A stretch of DNA of 64,000 nt. It comes from Polynucleobacter wuianus. GTDB lineage: Bacteria > Pseudomonadota > Gammaproteobacteria > Burkholderiales > Burkholderiaceae. The stretch lies in the NCBI RefSeq assembly GCF_001659725.1, contig NZ_CP015922.1:434001-498000 (forward strand), given 5' to 3'. This document shows positions 43,056 to 53,117 of this stretch, one piece after another. Numbering within the stretch: position 1 is the stretch's first letter; each line of letters opens with the position of its first letter. The notes below the pieces were generated by a model, which was not told the DNA's origin, made no database searches, and saw nothing but the letters and a program-made list of their open reading frames with translations. The position numbers and the translations under genes are program-made.

Positions 43056-44819
43056 TCAGGTCGCAGGGGTCTCGTCATGAGCCTCAATCATCAATTGCAC
43101 ACGGGCTTGACCCTGATACCGATCCGTGACTAGGCGATAGGCAAGCCTGGCTTTAGCAGGCAGGCTTTGGGTGCGGTTAAACCAGACAGCTGTCAACTGC
43201 TTAGCCGCTAATGTACTTTCTGATGCATCAGATCCTAGAGGGCGGACCATCAGGCGTAGATGTTTCTCTTTCATGAGGCTTTGCTGAGTAATCTCAAAGT
43301 CTCCATAGAAAACGGGTTGTGGAAATCCTTGGCCCCAGATTTCTTCTGCAAGCAGGTCACCAATCTCAGACGTAAATTCAGAAGGTTGAAGGGCGCCATC
43401 GTGAGGATGGCGACGCTCGAGGATCTCATCGGTCAATAAGCTATTCGCCACTTCCTGAAAACAGGCATCAAACTTTTCAAAGTCATTTTTGCGAATCGTC
43501 AGGCCTGCTGCCATTGCATGGCCACCAAATTTCAGAATGAGTCCAGGCTCTCGCTTGGAAACAATATCGAGTGCATCTCGCAAATGAAATCCCGTCAACG
43601 ATCTTCCCGAGCCACGTAACTCTTCTCCAGTATTGCCATCAGGAGCAAAAACAATGGCAGGGCGATTAAAACGCTCTTTGAGACGCGAAGCCACAATGCC
43701 AACGACACCTTGATGCCATTCAGGATTCCACAGGCAAATGCTCGTGCGTTGTGCCATTGTTCCTGCCAACTGATCTTCTGAAAGATGAGCAAGCGCCGTT
43801 TCCTGCATTCCAGTCTCGATTACACGGCGTTCGCGATTGATGCGATCTAGCTCTTGCGCAAGCGTCATCGCTTCATCTGCATTGTCGGTTAACAGTAGGC
43901 GTATGCCCAAAGTCATATCGGCTAGGCGTCCGGCAGCGTTGAGTCTTGGGCCAATAGCAAAACCTAAATCAAAAGTATTGGCTTTGCGAGGATCGCGGCC
44001 TGCTGCTTGGAATAACGCTTGTATACCAGGCTGAGAGATGCCGGCACGAATGCGTTTCAAGCCATTCGAGACTAAGACGCGATTATTGCGATCGAGTTGC
44101 GCAACATCAGCAACTGTTCCTAGTGCAACAAGGTCTAAGAGGTTCTCAATTTTAGGTTGAGTCTCATTAGTAAATTTACCGCGCTTACGCAGTTCTGCAC
44201 GCAGTGCTACTAATACATAGAACATCACCCCTACACCAGCAAGCGCTTTACTAGAGAAAGTACAGCCCGGTTGATTGGGATTCACAATTGCCGTAGCTTT
44301 TGGTAGTCGATCACCAGGTAAATGATGGTCGGTGACAATCACTTCCATACCAAGTTCTCGGGCACGATCGACTCCCGCTTCACTCGCAATACCGTTATCA
44401 ACAGTGATGAGGTATTTAGGTTTTGGATGTTGTTGTGCTGCGAGCTCAACTACTTCAGGGGTTAAGCCATAGCCCATCGTAAAGCGGTTGGGCACGAGAA
44501 ACTGAATCGGGGTATCCGCTCCACCTAGCATCCGCAGGCCACGAAGACCTACCGCGCAAGCAGTAGCGCCGTCGCAGTCATAGTCCGCAACGATGAGCAT
44601 AGACTCTTGTTTCTCTAGGATGTCTGCAAGCAGGCTTGCAGTAGAGAGGCAATTCTTGAGTTCTGCTGGAGAAAGTAGATTTTTGAGTTCTAGTGACAGC
44701 TCTTCAGGAGACTCCAAGCCACGCGCGGCATATAAACGTGCCAATAGTGGATGAAGTCCACTTTGTTGTAGCCAAGTGGCAGTGCGCTCAGAAAAGGGGC
44801 GTTGAGAAAAGAGGCTCAT
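43056..44819 (-). CDS. recJ: Single-stranded-DNA exonuclease RecJ
   Basis: 5'-3' exonuclease of recombination and mismatch repair. The 587-residue product has the DHH phosphoesterase motifs: VADYDCDGATA near 75, the LITVDNGIAS aspartate, VTDHHLPGD with the DHH triad, and NPNQPGC, then the DHHA1 domain with GGHAMAAGLTI. The start ATG at 44819 overlaps the stop of the preceding gene as ATGA; a longer start at 44873 would add 18 residues before MSLFSQRPF. Confidence 0.96.
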   Translation of the reverse strand: MSLFSQRPFSERTATWLQQSGLHPLLARLYAARGLESPEELSLELKNLLSPAELKNCLSTASLLADILEKQESMLIVADYDCDGATACAVGLRGLRMLGGADTPIQFLVPNRFTMGYGLTPEVVELAAQQHPKPKYLITVDNGIASEAGVDRARELGMEVIVTDHHLPGDRLPKATAIVNPNQPGCTFSSKALAGVGVMFYVLVALRAELRKRGKFTNETQPKIENLLDLVALGTVADVAQLDRNNRVLVSNGLKRIRAGISQPGIQALFQAAGRDPRKANTFDLGFAIGPRLNAAGRLADMTLGIRLLLTDNADEAMTLAQELDRINRERRVIETGMQETALAHLSEDQLAGTMAQRTSICLWNPEWHQGVVGIVASRLKERFNRPAIVFAPDGNTGEELRGSGRSLTGFHLRDALDIVSKREPGLILKFGGHAMAAGLTIRKNDFEKFDACFQEVANSLLTDEILERRHPHDGALQPSEFTSEIGDLLAEEIWGQGFPQPVFYGDFEITQQSLMKEKHLRLMVRPLGSDASESTLAAKQLTAVWFNRTQSLPAKARLAYRLVTDRYQGQARVQLMIEAHDETPAT

Positions 44820-45796
44820 GAAGCGATGATTTCTTTCCAAGTGAGCGGTTCTGCTTTTTTCCAAAATGCCCAAGATTTTTTGTAAAGATCTTTTGCGGTA
44901 AAGATGCGCTCACGTATTTTTCCATTTGGAAAATCAATGAGGAGTAATTCATCTAGCTGTTTACTACTCAAAGCCTTGCTTAGCTGAGGCCATACGGCCT
45001 CTGGCTGAGTTAGCCATGCAAATATGCCTGCAAGGTCATCAGTCTTCATTTCTGGGCTATAAGGTATTTGTAAGTACTTGGCTAGGCCTGCCAACAAAGG
45101 GTGTTCGCCATAGATCTTTTGTGAGCCTGCGATTGCTTGGGGAGCGTGAACATCATTTAGTTTGCCAATGCCACTAATCCATAAAGAATTAATGCTGGGT
45201 AAGCCACGTTGTTCGCGTGCTTCATTAATTGGATCGATATGCCATAGCATCTGAATTTCATTCTGTAATTTACGCCAACGTTTTGCGATTCCTTCTTCTT
45301 GGGTATCGCGTGGCATCCACCAATCAATATTGCGACCATGTGCTTGATCCACGCTATAGCTTTCCAAACTTGCAAATGGACCTGCTGGAATAAACCAGTA
45401 GTGTTTGTCATGGAATAAAAGAGGACTTTTAAAATCTTCTTCAATAAATGGCAGCGCAGACTTCAGAAGTTCTGATGATTCACTTTCGGTCAGATCAATC
45501 TGATTCTGACTCATCAAAATGAGGTGGTCACGAGTGGCGTGCAGATGAATTGGCTGTAGGCAGGCAATATTTTGGCTTGCATTAAATGTCAAAGTCGATT
45601 GACCCAGGAGCAAAATGGGGGCGATTGGAACCAAATTTCCTAATAAGAAGCGCTCATGGGGAAGTCCTTTGAGTGGCTGATCCCCTGCGCCCTGAATGTC
45701 CAAAGCATCCTCCCCCGATAGCATCAGGGTAAAGCGCCGAAGGGTGCCTTGATGGGGGTTCGTGTTTACAGTCATTCCCCTGATTTTAGGTGGCAT
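44816..45796 (-). CDS. Conserved protein upstream of recJ, possibly RpfE/phosphoglycerate-mutase-like
   Basis: A 326-residue cytoplasmic protein with no signal peptide. Stretches such as HYWFIPAGPFASLESYSVDQAHGRNIDWWMPRD (about 134-166) and INSLWISGIGKL are characteristic of a proteobacterial family often annotated as RpfE or as a phosphoglycerate mutase-like protein beside recJ; I recall this neighbourhood rather than any proven activity. The ATG at 45775 is an alternative start. It is translationally coupled to recJ. Confidence 0.75.
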   Translation of the reverse strand: MPPKIRGMTVNTNPHQGTLRRFTLMLSGEDALDIQGAGDQPLKGLPHERFLLGNLVPIAPILLLGQSTLTFNASQNIACLQPIHLHATRDHLILMSQNQIDLTESESSELLKSALPFIEEDFKSPLLFHDKHYWFIPAGPFASLESYSVDQAHGRNIDWWMPRDTQEEGIAKRWRKLQNEIQMLWHIDPINEAREQRGLPSINSLWISGIGKLNDVHAPQAIAGSQKIYGEHPLLAGLAKYLQIPYSPEMKTDDLAGIFAWLTQPEAVWPQLSKALSSKQLDELLLIDFPNGKIRERIFTAKDLYKKSWAFWKKAEPLTWKEIIAS

Positions 45797-45842
45797 TTAG
45801 ATATTCCATCGCTTTGCCTGTGCAATTGTCTAAACTGTGGCT

Positions 45843-47105
45843 ATGTTGAGACTTCCCATTGAGCTAGAAATTGGCTTGCGCTATACCCGCTCCAAGCGTC
45901 GTAAGACGGTTGGAAAGCGTGATGGCTTCCTTTCCTTTATTTCCGGAATTTCTACTGCTGGTATTGCTTTGGGCGTGGCTTCCCTGATTGTTGTTCTATC
46001 TGTAATGAATGGCTTTCAAAAAGAAGTGCGCGATCGCATGCTCTCCGTTTTATCCCATGTAGAAATCACATCCCCAGATGGCTTGGGAAATTGGGAGTCG
46101 CTCGCTCTGAAGGTCGCAGCACAGCCTCATGTAGTCGGCGTTGCTCCGATGGTGAGCTCTCAAGGTTTGCTTACTCGCGACAATGTGATGCGAGGTGTGG
46201 CTATTCGCGGAATCTTACCAAGTGAAGAGGGTAAGGTCTCAGAATTACCAAAACAATTTATTGCCGGCAGTATTGACGATTTGAAGCCAGGCACGTTTGG
46301 TGTTGCTTTAGGTGCTCAACTTGCTTCCTTAGTAGGCGCTCATGTCGGTGATCGAATTAACCTCATTGTTCCTGAGAGTGATTTAACTCCTGCGGGTGCA
46401 ATGCCACGCATGCGCACACTACAGGTAGTAGGCATTGTAGATAGCGGCCATTATGAATACGATAGTTCTCTTGCGATCATGCATTGGAAAGATGCGGCAG
46501 CCTTGCTGCGCTTGCATGATCCATCAGGCCTGCGGATTAAAGTGGATGATATGCAGCGAGCCCCAGAAGTTGCCAATGAGCTGGCTGCAGTCGTATCTCA
46601 GGCGCTTTGGGTTACTGACTGGTCTCGCTCAAATCGCAATTGGTTCGCAGCGGTTCAAACAGAAAAGAAGATGATGTTCATCATTCTGACTTTGATTATT
46701 GCGGTAGCTGCATTTAACTTAGTCTCTACGCTAGTCATGACGGTGAATGAGAAACAAGCGGATATTGCTATCTTGAGAACAATGGGTGCGAGCCCAGGGT
46801 TGATTCAAAGAATTTTCTTGGTGCAAGGTTTAGCAATTGGTTTGCTAGGATCTCTAGCTGGCGTTGGTCTTGGTTTGCTGATTGCGCTCAATATAGATGT
46901 CATCGTTCCTGCAATCGAAGCCATCTTTCGCGTGCGTTTCTTACCGCGCGAGGTTTACCTCATTAGTGAACTGCCCTCTGATGTCCGCTTAGGAGATGTG
47001 GTGACCGTTGGCTTGATGGCATTTGGCCTTTCCGTTTTAGCGACTTTATATCCAAGTCGTCGTGCCGCCAAAGTACAACCAGCAGAGGCCTTGAGATATG
47101 AATAA
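45843..47105 (+). CDS. lolC: Lipoprotein-releasing ABC transporter permease (LolC/LolE)
   Basis: Inner-membrane subunit that extracts outer-membrane lipoproteins and hands them to LolA. The 420-residue protein has one N-terminal helix (GISTAGIALGVASLIVVLSVM), a periplasmic domain from 55 to about 270 and three C-terminal helices of the FtsX type, ending in SRRAAKVQPAEALRYE. The ATG at 45843 is used; a GTG two codons earlier is possible. It overlaps lolD. As in many proteobacteria with a single permease gene, it may form a homodimer. Confidence 0.94.
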   Translation: MLRLPIELEIGLRYTRSKRRKTVGKRDGFLSFISGISTAGIALGVASLIVVLSVMNGFQKEVRDRMLSVLSHVEITSPDGLGNWESLALKVAAQPHVVGVAPMVSSQGLLTRDNVMRGVAIRGILPSEEGKVSELPKQFIAGSIDDLKPGTFGVALGAQLASLVGAHVGDRINLIVPESDLTPAGAMPRMRTLQVVGIVDSGHYEYDSSLAIMHWKDAAALLRLHDPSGLRIKVDDMQRAPEVANELAAVVSQALWVTDWSRSNRNWFAAVQTEKKMMFIILTLIIAVAAFNLVSTLVMTVNEKQADIAILRTMGASPGLIQRIFLVQGLAIGLLGSLAGVGLGLLIALNIDVIVPAIEAIFRVRFLPREVYLISELPSDVRLGDVVTVGLMAFGLSVLATLYPSRRAAKVQPAEALRYE

Positions 47106-47781
47106 GGTATTGATTGCCAAGGGCTTGGCCAAGACCTACGGTCAAGGTCCTACTGCTGTAGAGGTACTTAAGTCTGTTGATTTAGAGGTAGCGCCTTCCG
47201 AGAAGGTCGCCATTGTGGGTTCCTCAGGCTCGGGTAAGAGCACCTTATTGCATTTGTTGGGTGGTCTTGATACTCCTAGTGCAGGTTCGGTCTTGCTAGA
47301 TGGAGCCGACATTAATCAGCTATCTACTGCCAAATTAGATCGTCTGCGCAATCAGAGCCTAGGCTTTATTTATCAGTTCCATCATCTTTTGGATGAGTTC
47401 AGCGCTGTCGAGAACGTTGCATTGCTTTTACGTATTCGTGGTTTGAGTAATGATGAGTCGATGGAGCGTGCAAGCAAGATGCTTAAAGCGGTTGGCTTAG
47501 CCAATCGAGAATTACACACCCCAGGCGAGCTCTCTGGCGGTGAGCGTCAACGCGTTGCAGTAGCTAGAGCCTTGGTGGGTAATCCTGCTTGTGTATTGGC
47601 AGATGAGCCAACCGGAAACTTAGATACTGAAACTGCAGATGGGGTATTTGATTTAATGTTGGATATCGCGCGTGAGCAAGGTACGGCTTTTGTGATTGTG
47701 ACGCATGATCCTATACGCGCTAAACGCTGCGATCGTATTTTGCATTTAGAGCGCGGAGTATTAAAGACATTCGCGCAGTGA
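47098..47781 (+). CDS. lolD: Lipoprotein-releasing system ATP-binding protein LolD
   Basis: ATPase of the Lol transporter, 227 residues. Walker A GSSGSGKST near 41-49, the LolD-type QFHHLLDEFSAVENV segment, signature LSGGERQRV and Walker B VLADEPTGNLD are all present. It overlaps lolC by 8 bp. Confidence 0.96.
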   Translation: MNKVLIAKGLAKTYGQGPTAVEVLKSVDLEVAPSEKVAIVGSSGSGKSTLLHLLGGLDTPSAGSVLLDGADINQLSTAKLDRLRNQSLGFIYQFHHLLDEFSAVENVALLLRIRGLSNDESMERASKMLKAVGLANRELHTPGELSGGERQRVAVARALVGNPACVLADEPTGNLDTETADGVFDLMLDIAREQGTAFVIVTHDPIRAKRCDRILHLERGVLKTFAQ

Positions 47782-48638
47782 TGACAAGAGCAAGACATCC
47801 TATGTGGATCGATACTCACTGTCACTTAGATGCACCAGAGTTCTCAAACTCTTTGGCATCAATTGTTTCTGCGGCAAAAGAAAAGAACGTTCAAGCCATT
47901 TTGTTGCCTGCAGTAAAAGCAGTAGATTTCCCCCAAGTTAAAAAGCTTGCGGCTCAATATGGGAATGAAATTCCTGGCCTTGTGTACACACTAGGCATCC
48001 ATCCCCTCTATACCAATCAGGCTCATGAAGAAGACATACCTTATCTTGAAGAGCAGATTATTCAGTCACTTTCTGATCCAAGGTTTGTAGGCATTGGCGA
48101 GGTCGGTCTTGATTATTTTGTGGAGGGCTTAGATCCTCATAAGCAGGAATCTTTTTTTCATGCTCAATTAGATCTCGCTCAAAAATATCACTTACCAGTC
48201 ATTTTGCATGTGCGTCGCTCGCAAGATGCTATTTTAAAGGCGTTAAGACGTCGCAAGATTGCTGGTGGAATTGCCCATGCATTCAATGGTAGCTTTCAGC
48301 AGGCAGAACAGTTTATTGAATTGGGTTTTAAATTGGGCTTTGGTGGTGCAGCAACTTATGAGCGAGCGCTTCAGATTCGTAGGCTGTTAATTGAGCTCCC
48401 TCTTGATACCATTGTTACTGAAACGGATTCTCCTGATATTCCGCCTGCTTGGTTGAGGGAGGAGGGAATCAAGTTTAATGAGCCTGCGTTTGTGTCTAGG
48501 ATCGCCAAAGAGTTAGCTGCTATTCGTGGTATCAATGACGTTGAATTTGCTTCAGCAGTTTGGCGTAATGCTATGCAGGCATTGCCGCGTTGGTCAGTTC
48601 TCAGTGCTGACAATCCTCATTTAACTCTCGCTTCTTAA
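47781..48638 (+). CDS. TatD-family metal-dependent DNase
   Basis: Hydrolase of 285 residues with the TIM-barrel metal motifs DTHCHLD near 11-17, GEVGLDYF near 111, an HVRRS histidine, and TETDSPDIPP. Members are 3'-5' nucleases. The ATG at 47781 overlaps the lolD stop; MWIDTHCHLD at 47802 is an alternative start. It lies in the lolC-lolD-tatD-comEC run. Confidence 0.93.
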   Translation: MTRARHPMWIDTHCHLDAPEFSNSLASIVSAAKEKNVQAILLPAVKAVDFPQVKKLAAQYGNEIPGLVYTLGIHPLYTNQAHEEDIPYLEEQIIQSLSDPRFVGIGEVGLDYFVEGLDPHKQESFFHAQLDLAQKYHLPVILHVRRSQDAILKALRRRKIAGGIAHAFNGSFQQAEQFIELGFKLGFGGAATYERALQIRRLLIELPLDTIVTETDSPDIPPAWLREEGIKFNEPAFVSRIAKELAAIRGINDVEFASAVWRNAMQALPRWSVLSADNPHLTLAS

Positions 48639-48642
48639 ATTC

Positions 48643-51174
48643 TTGCGCTTAGCAATTACGGCGTTCATCGCCGGGGGATCACTCCTTTTCTTTTTGCCAC
48701 AAGTCCCGTCCGTATGGCTAGTAGTCTGCTTATTGATTGGGTTCCTATCTTTATTGGTTTTATATCTAAGCCCAAGAGTCAAATGGCTTCGCAAAATTTC
48801 TATTTGCATCTTGTTATTTACCGTTGGCTTTGCCTGGAATGCGCACTATGCAGAAAGTCGTTTAAAAAATATCCTTGCCGAAGAATTGGAGGGCAAAGAA
48901 TTTAGTATTGAAGGAAGAATTATTGCTCTTCCGCAAAGCAGTTCAGCGGGCGCTAAGTTTGCATTTGAGATTGATCATCTTTCGTTTGGGAAAGAGCAAG
49001 TCAGTACCTTTCCTGAAAGGATTTATCTCAGTTGGCAGCCAGCTTGGCGAAGTCATCAAGAGATTCCTCAAATTATTCCTGGCCAACGCTGGAGACTCAA
49101 AGCAAAACTCAAAAGACCCTATGGGAGTTTAAATCCCTACACCTTTGACTTTGAGCGTTGGTCTTTTCATCAGAACTTTGGTGCCAGCGGTTCTGTAAAG
49201 TCTGGCGAACTCTTAATGGCTCAAGACATTGGCTTTACTGAATTTGAACTTCGTATGGAGTTGGCGCGCTGGAAGTTACGTGAGAAGATTCGTTCACTTT
49301 TACCAAGAGATGCTCGCTATGCTGGAGTCATCATTGCGTTAGTCATGGGTGATCAGAATGCGATTGAGCAGGATGATTGGCAAGTTTTTAATGCAACAGG
49401 CATAGGACATCTCATTTCTATTTCTGGATTGCATGTAACTATGTTAGCGGGGCTTGGTGCATCTTTTGCTGCATTCCTCTGGCGCCGCCGTCTTTGGCCA
49501 CTCATTATTCCGGTAAGTAAGGTTGCAGCAGCTGCAGGATTTGTTACCGCTTTTTTCTATGCTTGGCTAGCAGGCTTTCAGATACCAGCACAAAGAACGA
49601 TGTATATGGTTGGCGTTGTGGCTTATGCCTTATGGACTGGCAGAAATCCAAGGTCGTTTGATATCTGGTGGTGGGCACTTGCATTTGTCTTGCTCATCGA
49701 TCCGATGGCACCCTATACACCAGGATTTTGGCTTTCATTTGGGGCGGTTGCAGCCATTCTATTTGCCATGAAGGATTCTTCCGGTTTATTGGGAATACCT
49801 ACAGGGAAAGAGCTTGATGTTCATTGGTCAAATCGAGCTTTGCAGGCTCTAAGGGAGGCTTGCAGAGTACAAGCAGTAGTAACAATTGCCTTGCTACCTT
49901 TTACTTTGCATTGGTTTTATCAATTTTCGCTTGTTTCACCAATTGCTAATGCTGTAGCTATTCCCTTAGTGAGTTATGTTGTGACGCCGTTAGCAATTGC
50001 TGGAGCGCTACTACCGGAATTTATTGGGCGCTGGCTGTTGCTGCCAGCGCATACGTCCATGGAATATCTTGCTGCATTACTGGAGTGGATGGCGAGCTGG
50101 AGTTGGGCGGTTGTGTGGTCGAGGCAACCAGACAGCTGGCTATTATTAATCTCAGGCATAGGAATTATTTATGCAATCCGTCCAGGAGCATTGAAGGATT
50201 CATGGAGGCCAAGAGTATTTGCGCTGCTTCCAGCTTGCCTCCTTTTTATGCCAGCAGTGGGCTTGATTAATGAATCTATTAAGCCAGGAGAGTTCAGAGC
50301 GACAGTCTTGGATATTGGTCAGGGTACCGCTGTATTGATTGAGACGGCTAAAAAGAAACTGCTTTATGACACCGGACCGATTCAAGGGAAAAGAGATGAT
50401 GCTGGTCAACGTGTGATCTTGCCGTATTTGCGTGGCAGGGGAATTGATCGAATTGATCGCATGGTTATTAGTCATAGCGACAGCGATCATGTAGGTGGCG
50501 CAGCCTCGGTACTTAAGCAGATTGCATTTGACTCGATGATGGGTTCGTTACCAAATAACAATGCGCTGTTATTGAACTTGCAGTCAAGAAAAATACCGAG
50601 CATTCCATGTCGTTATGGCCAGCATTGGACTTGGGATGAAGTGGACTTTTTGATTTGGCATCCTCACGAAGAAACACTTTTTCAAAATCAATACTCAATG
50701 AAACCGAATGAAATGAGTTGTGTACTAGAGGTGCGCAATAAAAATAGTTCTTTTTGGTTGACTGGAGATGTTGAGAAGCGGGGTGAAGAAGAAATCTCGG
50801 ACCGCTTGGATCAAAGCGCCTTGAATGCGATAGGAGAACGAGAATTAATTTTCATGGCACCACACCACGGTAGCAAAACTTCCTCATCGATTGAGCTGTT
50901 AACAAAATTAAGTCCTAGCGTTGCCTTTGCTCAAAATGGCTACCGTAATCGTTATGGACATCCGCACCCAACCATTACTGCTCGCTATGAGAGTTTGGGC
51001 ATCCCTTTTCTTCAAACGCCCAAGACAGGTGCTCAAATTTGGAATTTTGGGCGGCATCCAGGGGCTTTAGTAAGCTTTCTGAGGTGGGATACCAAGCGTT
51101 TATGGCACCGAAATGCAGGTCACCTTGGGGTTCCACCCAGATTATTGGAGGGCAAAAAAGCAAAAAGCCCTTAA
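48643..51174 (+). CDS. comEC: DNA internalisation-related competence protein ComEC/Rec2
   Basis: Inner-membrane channel for uptake of single-stranded DNA, 843 residues. N-terminal helices and an OB-like domain (about 70-185) precede the competence domain (GIGHLISISGLHVTMLAGLG near 255-275, then several helices), and the C-terminal metallo-beta-lactamase domain has SHSDSDHVGG near 608 and APHHGSKTSSS. All three domains are intact, which suggests natural transformation is possible. It begins with TTG 4 bp after the tatD stop; no ATG is in a good place. A hairpin overlaps its stop. Confidence 0.93.
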   Translation: MRLAITAFIAGGSLLFFLPQVPSVWLVVCLLIGFLSLLVLYLSPRVKWLRKISICILLFTVGFAWNAHYAESRLKNILAEELEGKEFSIEGRIIALPQSSSAGAKFAFEIDHLSFGKEQVSTFPERIYLSWQPAWRSHQEIPQIIPGQRWRLKAKLKRPYGSLNPYTFDFERWSFHQNFGASGSVKSGELLMAQDIGFTEFELRMELARWKLREKIRSLLPRDARYAGVIIALVMGDQNAIEQDDWQVFNATGIGHLISISGLHVTMLAGLGASFAAFLWRRRLWPLIIPVSKVAAAAGFVTAFFYAWLAGFQIPAQRTMYMVGVVAYALWTGRNPRSFDIWWWALAFVLLIDPMAPYTPGFWLSFGAVAAILFAMKDSSGLLGIPTGKELDVHWSNRALQALREACRVQAVVTIALLPFTLHWFYQFSLVSPIANAVAIPLVSYVVTPLAIAGALLPEFIGRWLLLPAHTSMEYLAALLEWMASWSWAVVWSRQPDSWLLLISGIGIIYAIRPGALKDSWRPRVFALLPACLLFMPAVGLINESIKPGEFRATVLDIGQGTAVLIETAKKKLLYDTGPIQGKRDDAGQRVILPYLRGRGIDRIDRMVISHSDSDHVGGAASVLKQIAFDSMMGSLPNNNALLLNLQSRKIPSIPCRYGQHWTWDEVDFLIWHPHEETLFQNQYSMKPNEMSCVLEVRNKNSSFWLTGDVEKRGEEEISDRLDQSALNAIGERELIFMAPHHGSKTSSSIELLTKLSPSVAFAQNGYRNRYGHPHPTITARYESLGIPFLQTPKTGAQIWNFGRHPGALVSFLRWDTKRLWHRNAGHLGVPPRLLEGKKAKSP

Positions 51175-51187
51175 AAATTAAGGGCTT
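51165..51187 (+). terminator. Hairpin at the end of comEC
   Basis: AAGCCCTTAA (51165-51174) pairs with TTAAGGGCTT (51178-51187) around AAA; it includes the comEC stop codon. There is no T run after it, so termination may be weak. Confidence 0.55.
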
Positions 51188-51200
51188 AGTACGTAATTCT

Positions 51201-51250
<50 letters not shown>

Positions 51251-51309
51251 ATAAAATGGGGTTTACCCGTATTTCTCTATATTCCCACTTAAACCATAAA
51301 ACCCTTTAT

Positions 51310-51397
51310 TTACATGGTTTTGCGGACAATCCCATAATTTAAGTGTTGCGATGTATTCCCATATATTGCTATTATAAGGTTACATGGCGGTTACATG
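51310..51397 (+). repeat. Three TTACATG repeats before the integrase gene
   Basis: TTACATG occurs at 51310-51316, 51380-51386 and 51391-51397, the last two 11 bp apart, all between the att fragment and the integrase start. Their number and place suit recombinase arm sites or directionality-factor sites. This is inference from position only. Confidence 0.4.
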
Positions 51398-51420
51398 AAA
51401 ACCTTCGGGATATAAACGGG

Positions 51421-52767
51421 ATGGCTAAAAAAGAGAATTTCACGGCTGGCAGGGTTGAGGCTTTCAAGTGCGAGACTGGTAAAGGTCAATCAATCCTATG
51501 GGATGGCAAGTCTGCTGGATTGGGCTTAAGGGCTACTGCCGCAGGGGCCAAGTCTTATATCTTTCAAACCAAGTTACACGGTAAGACTCTGAGGCTCACT
51601 ATTGGCGATGTGCGCACCTACACAATCAGCAAGGCCCAAGCTGAGGCTAACCGACTGAAGGCATTAACCGACCAAGGTATTGACCCTAGAGAGCTGGCCA
51701 AAGCCAAAGAGGAGCAAGCGCAGGCCAAAGTCGCTGAAGAAAAAAGCAAAGAGCTGTTAGTAAGCGAGGCGTGGAATGAATACCTCGAATACCAAAAAGA
51801 CAAGATGACGCGCCCGCATATTGAGCGCGGCAAGAAGTGGGGAGCTAGGCACTTAAAAGACCATGAGAATTTATCTCAGGCTGGCGGTGAAGATAGAAAG
51901 CGCAGTAAGGAGAAAACTAAGGCGGGCGTTTTATATCCGCTTATGGGCAAGCGTATGGCTGACATTTCAGCCGACACCCTCAAGGACTGGCAAAAGGTGG
52001 AAGCCTCAACAAGGGCGAACAATGCCCGCCAAGGTTTTGAAATGTTTAGAGCCTTTTGGCGTTGGTGCTCAATCAGGCCTGAGTATTTAAAAATTATTGA
52101 TGTGAACGCAGTAGAAAGTAAAGAGCTACGCGATGAAGTGCCAAGTCGCAAGACTAAGCGCTTTGATGTATTGGACCGCGCCCAATTAAAGCCATGGTTT
52201 AAAGCGGTCACATCTCTTAATAGTCCGGTAGCTAAAGCCTATCTGCAAGCCTTAATCTTGACGGGCGCGAGGCGTGAAGAAATGGCAAACCTTCAGTGGG
52301 CTGATGTGGATTTTCAATGGAATGTCTTATGGCTCAAAGACAAGGTGGAAGAGCAAGGTAGAAAAATTCCTTTAACGCCTTACCTTAGAAGTCTCATTGA
52401 ACCTTTGCCAAGACGCAATGAATGGGTGTTTAGTAGCCCCAGCTCAAAAGAGGGTAGATATATCGACCCCAGCGTTTCTCATCATCGTGTTTTAAGCCTG
52501 GCTCAATTGCCGCCAGTAACTATTCATGGATTGCGCCGTACCTTTGCTTCACTTGCTGAATGGGTAGAGATGCCCGTGGGGATTGTTGCTGAAATCATGG
52601 GCCACAAGCCAAGCGCAACCGCTGAGAAACACTATAAATCACGCCCCCTTGAGTTGCTGGGGATTTGGCATACCAAGTATGAGGCATGGATTTTGGAGCA
52701 AGCAGGGATTGAATTTAAGCCGCAAGAGGGCGCGCAACTACTTAAGGTGGTTGGTGGTACAAATTAG
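51421..52767 (+). CDS. Tyrosine recombinase/integrase
   Basis: Site-specific recombinase expected to integrate the element at tRNA-Met. The 448-residue product has an N-terminal DUF4102-like arm-binding domain (KSAGLGLRATAAGAKSYIFQ), a core-binding domain, and catalytic residues R284 (TGARREEMANLQW), H369 and R372 (HGLRRTFAS), H395 (MGHK) and the nucleophile Y405 (AEKHY). The start MAKKENF at 51421 is preferred; an upstream frame from 51343 adds residues unlike the family. Confidence 0.94.
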   Translation: MAKKENFTAGRVEAFKCETGKGQSILWDGKSAGLGLRATAAGAKSYIFQTKLHGKTLRLTIGDVRTYTISKAQAEANRLKALTDQGIDPRELAKAKEEQAQAKVAEEKSKELLVSEAWNEYLEYQKDKMTRPHIERGKKWGARHLKDHENLSQAGGEDRKRSKEKTKAGVLYPLMGKRMADISADTLKDWQKVEASTRANNARQGFEMFRAFWRWCSIRPEYLKIIDVNAVESKELRDEVPSRKTKRFDVLDRAQLKPWFKAVTSLNSPVAKAYLQALILTGARREEMANLQWADVDFQWNVLWLKDKVEEQGRKIPLTPYLRSLIEPLPRRNEWVFSSPSSKEGRYIDPSVSHHRVLSLAQLPPVTIHGLRRTFASLAEWVEMPVGIVAEIMGHKPSATAEKHYKSRPLELLGIWHTKYEAWILEQAGIEFKPQEGAQLLKVVGGTN

Positions 52768-52793
52768 TTGGCAGTATTCCAAAAGATACTATA

Positions 52794-53117
52794 ATGAAAC
52801 TCAAGATATACACCGATACGCAAGGCAATGCACCTTTTGAAGATTGGCTTCATGGCTTAAAGGACATTCAAGCAAGGGCAAAGATTCGCGCCCGACTAGC
52901 TAGAGTGGAAGCCGGAAACCGCGGGGACTGCAAAGCGTTGCGCGCAGGGGTTCAAGAATTGAAACTTGATTACGGCCCAGGATACCGGGTGTATTTAAGT
53001 AGGCAAGGTGATGAGATTGTTTTATTGCTATGCGGTAGCGATAAGAGTGACCAAGACCGAGCCATTAAGCGGGCCATTGAGTATTTGGATGATTGGAAAA
53101 AACGAGGTAAGCCATGA
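52794..53117 (+). CDS. RelE/HigB-like toxin (Gp49 family)
   Basis: A 107-residue protein of the phage-derived Gp49-like addiction killer family: FEDWLHGLKDIQARAKIRARLARVEAGNRGD, then the RVYLSRQGDEIVLLLCGSDKSDQDRAI core typical of ribosome-dependent mRNA interferase folds. Its stop overlaps the next start by 4 bp, a common toxin-antitoxin layout with the toxin first. Confidence 0.9.
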   Translation: MKLKIYTDTQGNAPFEDWLHGLKDIQARAKIRARLARVEAGNRGDCKALRAGVQELKLDYGPGYRVYLSRQGDEIVLLLCGSDKSDQDRAIKRAIEYLDDWKKRGKP